The notes under the pieces: generated by a model
Databases searched by the model: none
What the model was told of the DNA's origin: nothing
What the model saw: the letters and a program-made list of their open reading frames with translations, nothing else
Program-made: the position numbers and the translations under genes
Part shown: piece after piece, positions 58,068-64,000 of the stretch
Layout of the letters: each line of letters begins with the position of its first letter
How positions within the stretch are numbered: the first letter of the stretch is position 1
DNA from: Taxawa tesnikishii (nom. ined.)
Lineage: Eukaryota; Ascomycota; Dothideomycetes; Dothideales
Reading direction: 5' to 3'
Length of the DNA: 64,000 bases
Assembly: GCA_030247885.1 (NCBI GenBank)
Contig: JAPDRO010000011.1
Span: 496,001 to 560,000, forward strand

Positions 58068-60219
58068 ATGTTCGCGAGGGACAGTTACCGACCAAACAAC
58101 AACAATAACAGAGTCTGCAGTTTCTACCAACAGGGCAAATGCAAATTCGGCAGTAGGATCTCTCCGCTTGACTAAGGGTTCGACCATCCGCTCACCATCA
58201 TCCAGACAACTGCAAGTTCGACCATCCAGGAGCCGGTCGGTCCCAGGACAGCGGCGGCTCAGGTAACCGCTTCGGCGCCCTACAAGGGCAGGCCGGTAAC
58301 GTTTACGGCAACCGGAACAACAACAGCCCTCGACCTGGAGGCGATCGATGTATGTCTTCGTTTATATCAATATCAGGGTTTCGGCCAACCATCAGCAACC
58401 CTTTCCTTTTCTGATAGTTTCAGTCTCCGTTCAGCTGGGGTTCGAATCGCAGAATGCTAGAAATTAATGCTAACCTTGAGACACGTAGACAGACCAGGCT
58501 CTAACGAGACCCTCCCGTAAGCCGACAACAACATCGAGAACCGATATGACAACCACTAACTCTATCAAAGATATCAACTTTCTAAGGATGCTATCCAGAT
58601 AGATCTCGAGAAAGAGCGTCCGCAATGGCCGCTCTCGTCGTATGGACCCGGGCGAGGCGCCCCGAGACAGTTGATCGAGGGTTTCCCAATCGAGCAAAGC
58701 TTCGAGGAAATGAGAGTGTTGCACTATCTCGCAGTGGCACAAGGCAACGTTCAAAAAGCGGTAAGTCAGCGCCTAGCGGACATCGGAATAGGTAGACCTA
58801 ATGGGGCTGTCAGGTGCAAAATGAGCAAGAGCTGCTCAACAAGTCCAACCAACAAGTCCAGCAAATTTTGAGCGATCTTGATGGCGCTATCAAATACGTC
58901 CTCGATGGTAAGGACATTCACCCAAACAGGCTGGATATGGAGATCACCGCCTCTGGTGCAGGTAATGCCCAGCAACAACCAAGTCCATTCGGCTCCGCGC
59001 CATCTGCAGGTCCCGGCTTCGGGCAGCCTTCCGCTCTCGGTGCAACCTCTTCGCAACCAGGACTCGGTCGACCAGCGTTTGGACAAGCTTCGACTCCGTT
59101 CGGCGGATCATCTCAGGCTGGCGGTTTCGGAAAGCCTTCTTCGCTTGGCGGTGGTGGCAGTCCTTTCGGTCAGCCATCTGCGTTCGGCCAGCCGAGCCCT
59201 CTCGGACAGCCTGCCTCAGCGCCATCTGCATTTGGTCAACCTTCGCAGATCGGACAGACTGGTTCGGCATTCGGCCAAGCGTCAACACCGGGACAGACAA
59301 CGTCTGCGTTTGGGCAACCCTCGAACCCCGCACAATCGAGTCCGTTTGGCAGGCCTGCACAGACTCCTGCATTTGGCCAACCAAGTCAGCCATCGCCCTT
59401 CGGTGGTTCAGCCAGTGGCCAAACAACAAGTGCGTTCGGGCAGCCATCAGCATTCGGGGCCTTGGGTCAAAATCAACAAGCATCATCCAGCCCATTCGGT
59501 GGGCAGCAGAATCAGACACAACCGCCAAGCACGTTCGGTCAATCTCCAGCAACACAACCGACTGGAGGAATCTTCGGTAAACCATCCCCTCAACCAGCGA
59601 CCGGAGGAGCGTTCGGAAGACCATCTCCTCAACCCGCATTCGGACAACCATCGCAGCCTGCACCATCGGGATTTGGCCAAACGTCACAACCCGCAGCATC
59701 TGGGTTCGGCCAGGCGTCAGCGCTGGATGCAAAACCAACATTCGGAGCACCAACTGCGTCTGGCACAAACACACAGTCACCATTCGGAGCCGCCAGCACA
59801 CAACCAGCCACTAAATCCCCTTCGGCAGCACGACCACTCCATCCGCCCCCGTCCCAGTAGCAAACCCATTCAGCGTAGCCACGTCTCAATCCACCCCCGT
59901 CCTCCCCGCCACCGCCGACCCCTCCACCTACCTGCGGGTCCTCGCCGACGGCACACTGCTGAGCTTCAAACAACGGCCCGTGACCTACATCGATTCACAG
60001 CCGCACTACCAACGCTCTGACGGCACGATGGAGCGCATTTGGCACGCTGCCGGCCCTCCAGCGCCGAACCCGGATGTAGAGGCGCCACCTGAGACGTACG
60101 ATTTGCCGGCTATGAAGGATTTGAAAAGCTTGTATGAGAAGGCGCAGACTGTGGGATTCGAGGGAGGCGTGATTCCTGAAGTGCCGCCGAAGAGGGAATG
60201 GACCGTTTTTAGTATCTGA
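58068..60219 (+). CDS. nup42: Nup42-like FG nucleoporin with CCCH zinc finger
   Basis: Five exons: 58068-58152, 58206-58349, 58489-58516, 58571-58760 and 58814-60219; about 617 residues. The N-terminus has the CCCH finger VCSFYQQGKCKFGNNCKFDH (C-x7-C-x5-C-x3-H), interrupted by intron 1. A helical domain with ERPQWPLSSYGPGRGAPRQL and a coiled region ILSDLDGAIKYVLDGKDIHP follow, then about 300 residues of FG repeats (GFGQPS, SAFGQPS, SPFG). The C-terminus YDLPAMKDLKSLYEKAQTVG is probably the Gle1-binding end. Nup42/Nupl2 sits on the cytoplasmic face of the nuclear pore and helps Gle1/Dbp5 release exported mRNA. One missing base at the C4 run 59817-59820 separates the FG region from the C-terminus; restored, the length is in phase. 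Exon 3 is only 28 nt. Confidence 0.9.
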
Positions 60220-61809
60220 TTGCGGATATAGGATCGGCAATGGAGATGAGGGTGAGGATTATGCGCAGCTGACTGTAACAACACAGGGAAAGAAACATGG
60301 CAGGCGAATCGAGAAGGACAAAAGATGCGATTCGAAAGAAATGTTGAGAATGTTGGACACATTATTCGCAGTCGTCGATACATGTTTGCTACCTGGCGTT
60401 CAAAACTTGGAGAAGGAAAAGTTCTTAGAAGGGGTCCGTTGTTTGATTCTGGACCGTGAAAGCCAACCTCGTTTTCCGTGTATACCCACAGAACTGATAT
60501 GCAGATGACGCGCTCGCCTCGACGTCCCATAATTATTCCGATTCCTATGGGCGCCACGAGATACTGTCAATTGCAACATGTCGCCCGTCGTCATTTCCAG
60601 ATCTCTTGGATCCAAGCGTCGGGCTTTCTTCCGTTTGTAGAGAGTTGAACACTGCGGAGGGCTCTGGTAAAGAGGCCATGGCCCCAAAGTATAGGCTCAT
60701 GGCTGAACCGCATTCTCCAGTCCCGTGTAGACACAGATGTGTTCTTGAAGCATTGCGGGTATGGTGCCTTTCCCAGGGCCGGTGCGTCAAGGAACGTTGT
60801 CGATGATCGTTCCATCCCAGACTGCAAGAGTTGGCGCAAAACTCCTCGCTTTGGCTAGACATTGCTCGCTCCAGCTCCGTCGTAGATCTGTTGCGTGTTG
60901 ATGTGATTCGGCATAGCGGATTTGTCATGTCTTGTGAGGCTCGTCCTAGCAATGGCTCCAGGTAGACGACCTCTTCCGACGACGAAGATATTCCAATCAG
61001 CTGTGGGACTCTGTGTCGGTATCTTCTCCACATCAAAAACGACAGGACTGCAGCAAGTTGTACGCCGAGAGTGGTCAGCACAGCCGTTGTAATCTCTGTC
61101 ACCGTTTTTCAGCTCCATTATACAGATGCCATGAAGGGAATGCATAGTAGCGTGCATTCTTCGCCGCTTTTGTCGATGATCGGCACGGAAGACATCACCA
61201 CAGACTGCCATACATTGCCAGTGTCGCGACGATTCAATCGGGTCCGAGCGAAGACACGCGGGCAGACAAGCGAGGACGCACGGGTAGGATGCAAGGCACG
61301 ATTTTTTCACTCAGCTCGACTACTAGGAAAGAATGAAAACGTGATGTCGTGTCTGACGTTTCCCTTTCCTGAGGCAGTCTCTATTCTCGGCTAAGACATA
61401 TAGGAGCATGATGTTTCCTGACCAGAAATATGCCGCAGTCATCCACACAGACCCTTCCGTTGAAACCACGCTAAAGGGAAACACGGTTTAGACGGCTATC
61501 ATGTAAGCTGTAGGCATCTAATAGGTGAGCATGAGATGACCGGCAAAAGCTGGTTTCCGCTACCTTGCATAACTCTCCTTTTCTCACGTCCATGTATGCT
61601 CTCTCCAGAAGGCCATCGCCATCTGGCTACAGTCTTGCATGCTTAGCAGGCCTTGTCTCCTCTTCAACTTCTGCCTCTTCAGCTTCCAGCCGCACACACT
61701 ACTCGTACATGTTGTTTACACGCGGTGGCTCTGTGCACAGGATTCGGAAGCTGTCTGTCCCTTTTCCGTGTAATCAGTCGTAGCATGTCCCGGGTGTGTT
61801 TGGTCGTGC
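60220..61809. other. Intergenic between nup42 and bioF
   Basis: About 1.6 kb containing the 3' ends of nup42 (plus) and bioF (minus). A minus-strand frame at 60545-61102 has one hydrophobic stretch (LTTLGVQLAAVLSFLMWRRY) but no ATG at its start and no known motif, so I do not call it. Confidence 0.4.
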
Positions 61810-63242
61810 TTATAGTCTTGCACGTTCCTGTGCTGATAGTTCTCGCGGGTCGCTTGATGCCTGACGCCGGGCTAACGCGACCCATTCCTTCATCGTTTCA
61901 ACCAATTTCTCGACTTGCGCTTCCGTGTTCCCAGCATGAAGGCAAACCCTCACCCGCTCCGAGCCTGCCGGGACCGTCGGTGGAACAATCGCGCGGATGA
62001 TAATGCCCTTCCCTTGACAATAAGCTGCCAGGCTTCGTGGCTCGGCGGTCAACACTGAGAATATTGGCGATTGCGGGCAGTCATCCGAAACGCGCAGCAG
62101 ATTCTCGCTGCCAGGATCAAGATGGAGTTGCTGTTGCAGCTGGCTTAACTGATGGTGGAGCGACCTGATGAGGCGCTGAAGGGTTTGAGCTAACTGCACG
62201 TTCGAAGTGTTAGGTATGAGAGCAAGGACAAGAGGCGAAGAACATACTGCTTCTGTCTGTCCATCCATCAGCATCGAGTACGAAGCTTTGACCGCCGCGA
62301 GCCCTGGAAATGACATAAACGTGGTATATATAAGCGGTCTGGCGTAGTTGATCAGATATTGACGTATCAACGGCCTGCAGAGGATGATTGCTTCGAAGAA
62401 TGGTCAGTCAGTACTTCCACTCTCTTCTGATGCTTCTACTCACCCCCGTTGCTGGCTAACGCCTTTCCGAAGGTATGGAGCCGGATTGCCACCCGATCTT
62501 CCAGTCCGAGATGGCAAACAAGGCCCCTGCCGTACCGTCCTAGTACGCCAGTGGAGTGTGCCTCGTCCACAACGATGTATCCGTTGCGGCGAGGGAGCAT
62601 CTGATCCACTATGTCTGCGATCTGTTTGAGTGGAGCGATATCACCGTCCATGCTGTAAATCGCTTCAAGGGCAACGAAACAGTTGCTTCTGCCGGTGCGC
62701 ACAGCCTCGGTGGAGGCAATACAGCTGTTCAGGGTTTCTCTGAAGTGCTCCACCGAGTTGTGTGAGAAAGCTACGCATTTGGCGGCACGCGATGCTCTCA
62801 TCCCATCATGCACACTTGCGTGGATATACTCGTCGTATATGATCAGGTCATCGGGCTGCGGCAAACATGAGAACAGTCCCGCATTTGCGTCGAATCCAGA
62901 GTTGCACAGCAGCCCGGCAGGAGCGTGGTGGAAGGCAGCTATGTCCTGCTCAAGCTTCTCAGCGTAAGCAGAATTGCCGTCGAGAAGGCGAGAGCCACCG
63001 CTTCCGAGTGTGAAGTCGGCATTGCGAGCGTGAAGCTCGTGCAGGAAGCGGTTGCGCAGAGCCGACGACGTCGAAAGCGACAGGAAATCGTTTGATGAAA
63101 AGTCAATGGAGTCTTTCGCGTTGGTTGTCAGTTTCCTGAGCGTGGACTGCTCGCGGCGGCGATCAAGGATGGCGGCCAGCGTGGTCTCGAGTCCAGTCCT
63201 CTTCCCTTCCATGCCTTGGCTGCACGACGCGATCTTCTGCAT
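61810..63242 (-). CDS. bioF: BioF, 8-amino-7-oxononanoate synthase
   Basis: Exon 1 is 63242-62444 and exon 2 is 62390-61810 (GTGAGT...AAG intron); about 459 residues with no missing base. PLP-dependent enzyme joining pimeloyl thioester and alanine to form KAPA, the first committed step of biotin synthesis, in fungi usually peroxisomal. Motifs are DFSSNDFLSLSTSSALRNRF, TLGSGGSRLLDGNSAYAEKL, IVVDEAHSTGVLGRYGRGL (PLP ring contacts) and HTFGKALASNGA with the Schiff-base Lys. An internal Met (MEGKRTG, ten codons in) could also be the start. The C-terminus QERARL is not a clear peroxisomal tripeptide. It is divergent from bioDA, sharing a 354-bp promoter. Confidence 0.9.
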
Positions 63243-63596
63243 GTGTGAATGTCAACGCATCCATCTCGCGGGGTTCGTGAATTGATTACCAAACTATCGC
63301 AATACCGAGGATGCGGTCCCTCAACAAGTCGTTGAGAGTGTCATTGATGACCGCCGAAAATGTCTCGCGCGCGGGCCGACCGACCGAGGAGTCGAGGACG
63401 TGTCTCGGATGTCGGGAATCGCGTCGACTGAAGTCTATTTCTGGCTCCTCTTCCGTCCCGATTCGATTCTGCCTTATCGCGAAGGACATCCCCTCCTCGT
63501 CCTTCAAAAGTCCAGAATTATATGCGGCTTGCATCCGGGTCAATGGCTGTGATATAACACTTCCTGGATAGAGGACCCGCCGGCTCATCACACACA
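63243..63596. promoter_or_regulatory. Bidirectional biotin promoter
   Basis: 354 bp between the divergent bioF and bioDA start codons. A minus-strand open frame (63588-63286) covers most of it but starts 8 bp from the bioDA ATG and has no known motif. Co-regulation of the two biotin genes is inferred from the layout. Confidence 0.5.
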
Positions 63597-64000
63597 ATGC
63601 GGCAGGTCGGCTCAGTGCTCTGGCCGAAGCTCAGAGCAGTCCAGATCTATGGCGCGAACACTGGCGTTGGCAAGACCGTCGTGAGCACGCTGCTCTGCAA
63701 TGCCCTCAAGAAACGCCTGCCGGACCATGGAGTACACTATTTGAAGCCCATATCTACAGGGCCGCTCAGCGAGGCCGACAACAGGTAAGGATATCGCCTT
63801 TTGTCTTCCGCATGCCTTGGCCAACACTGTTCTTCTAGTCATCTGTCTAAATACTGTAAGGGCATCCTGTCTAAAACCCTCTATCAGTTTTCTGAGCCTG
63901 TCAGCCCACACATAGCTGCACGATCATCGAAAGAGGTACGGTTCTGGATGACCAAATCACCACGCGCCCCACTGACTCAATACAGCCCATCGATGACCAG
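63597..64000 (+). CDS. bioDA: BioDA, dethiobiotin synthetase/DAPA aminotransferase (partial)
   Basis: Only the first exons are in the window: 63597-63784, 63839-63935 and 63986 onward, running off the right edge. The N-terminal dethiobiotin synthetase part shows IYGANTGVGKTVVSTLLCNA (P-loop), HYLKPISTGP (substrate loop) and LYQFSEPVSPHIAARSSKEP. In fungi this domain is normally fused to a class III DAPA aminotransferase, together performing the two steps between KAPA and dethiobiotin in mitochondria. The fusion partner is outside the window, so a stand-alone BioD is possible. The first residues MRQVGSVLWPKLRA could form a short targeting sequence. Confidence 0.88.

Noticed and set aside
57279-58187. 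Minus-strand frame of about 300 codons upstream of nup42
   Set aside because: It crosses the hexamer repeat as Ser-Glu runs, overlaps nup42 exon 1 antisense and shows no family motif.
58430-58455. GGGGTTCGAATC resembling a tRNA B-box in nup42 intron 2
   Set aside because: No complementary T-stem follows, and the stretch lies inside a well-supported intron.
60545-61102. Minus-strand frame with one hydrophobic helix
   Set aside because: It has no ATG at its start, no known motif and overlaps likely 3' untranslated DNA.

Overview
The window is nuclear DNA of a filamentous ascomycete. The genes are close-packed, sit on both strands and carry short GT-AG introns of about 45-115 nt (donors such as GTACGT, GTATGT and GTGAGT; CTAAC-like branch sites). 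The repertoire includes a siderophore transporter, a galactosaminogalactan (GAG) cluster, Nup42, Gpi1 and biotin genes. The gene content fits Pezizomycotina; Dothideomycetes is my best guess, from general impression rather than a search. I saw no retroelement, DNA transposon or CRISPR array.

Layout. 0-2.3 kb: exosome subunit Rrp40 and an F-box-like protein, converging. 2.3-4.5 kb: decayed pieces, including a sugar-transporter remnant. 4.6-23.9 kb: five co-oriented minus-strand genes, sph3, gtb3, uge3, ega3 and agd3, which are a full set for making, trimming and deacetylating GAG, the adhesive exopolysaccharide known from Aspergillus fumigatus. 23.9-28.5 kb: gene-poor. 28.5-34.6 kb: mitochondrial GTPase Mtg1, an X-family DNA polymerase, and a siderophore-iron transporter with a GATA-type iron motif upstream. 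36.4-43 kb: a weak ORF, a GNAT-like protein, an EI24/Rrt8-like membrane protein, translation factor eIF1 and an Mba1/mL45-like mitochondrial protein. 43.8-50 kb: tRNA-Arg(ACG), the Wss1 DNA-protein crosslink protease, an unusual tRNA-Gly(CCC), a LETM1-domain protein and the FHA protein Pml1/SNIP1. 50.5-60.2 kb: a coiled-coil protein, GPI-anchor enzyme Gpi1, a tiny membrane protein and nucleoporin Nup42. 61.8-64 kb: a divergent biotin pair, BioF and BioDA (the latter cut by the window end).

Two observations stand out. First, tRNA-Gly(CCC) at 45855-45998 folds perfectly only after removing two insertions: a normal 16-nt anticodon-loop intron and a 55-nt insertion between T-stem and T-loop that looks exactly like a fungal spliceosomal intron. 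Second, many conserved genes are split between frames in a way that one missing base always explains, usually in a homopolymer run. I count about 20 such sites, all deletions and no insertions. This looks like residual homopolymer error in the assembly rather than gene decay, so I treat those genes as intact.

Gene functions are from recognition of protein families and motifs by eye. No search or fold program was run.
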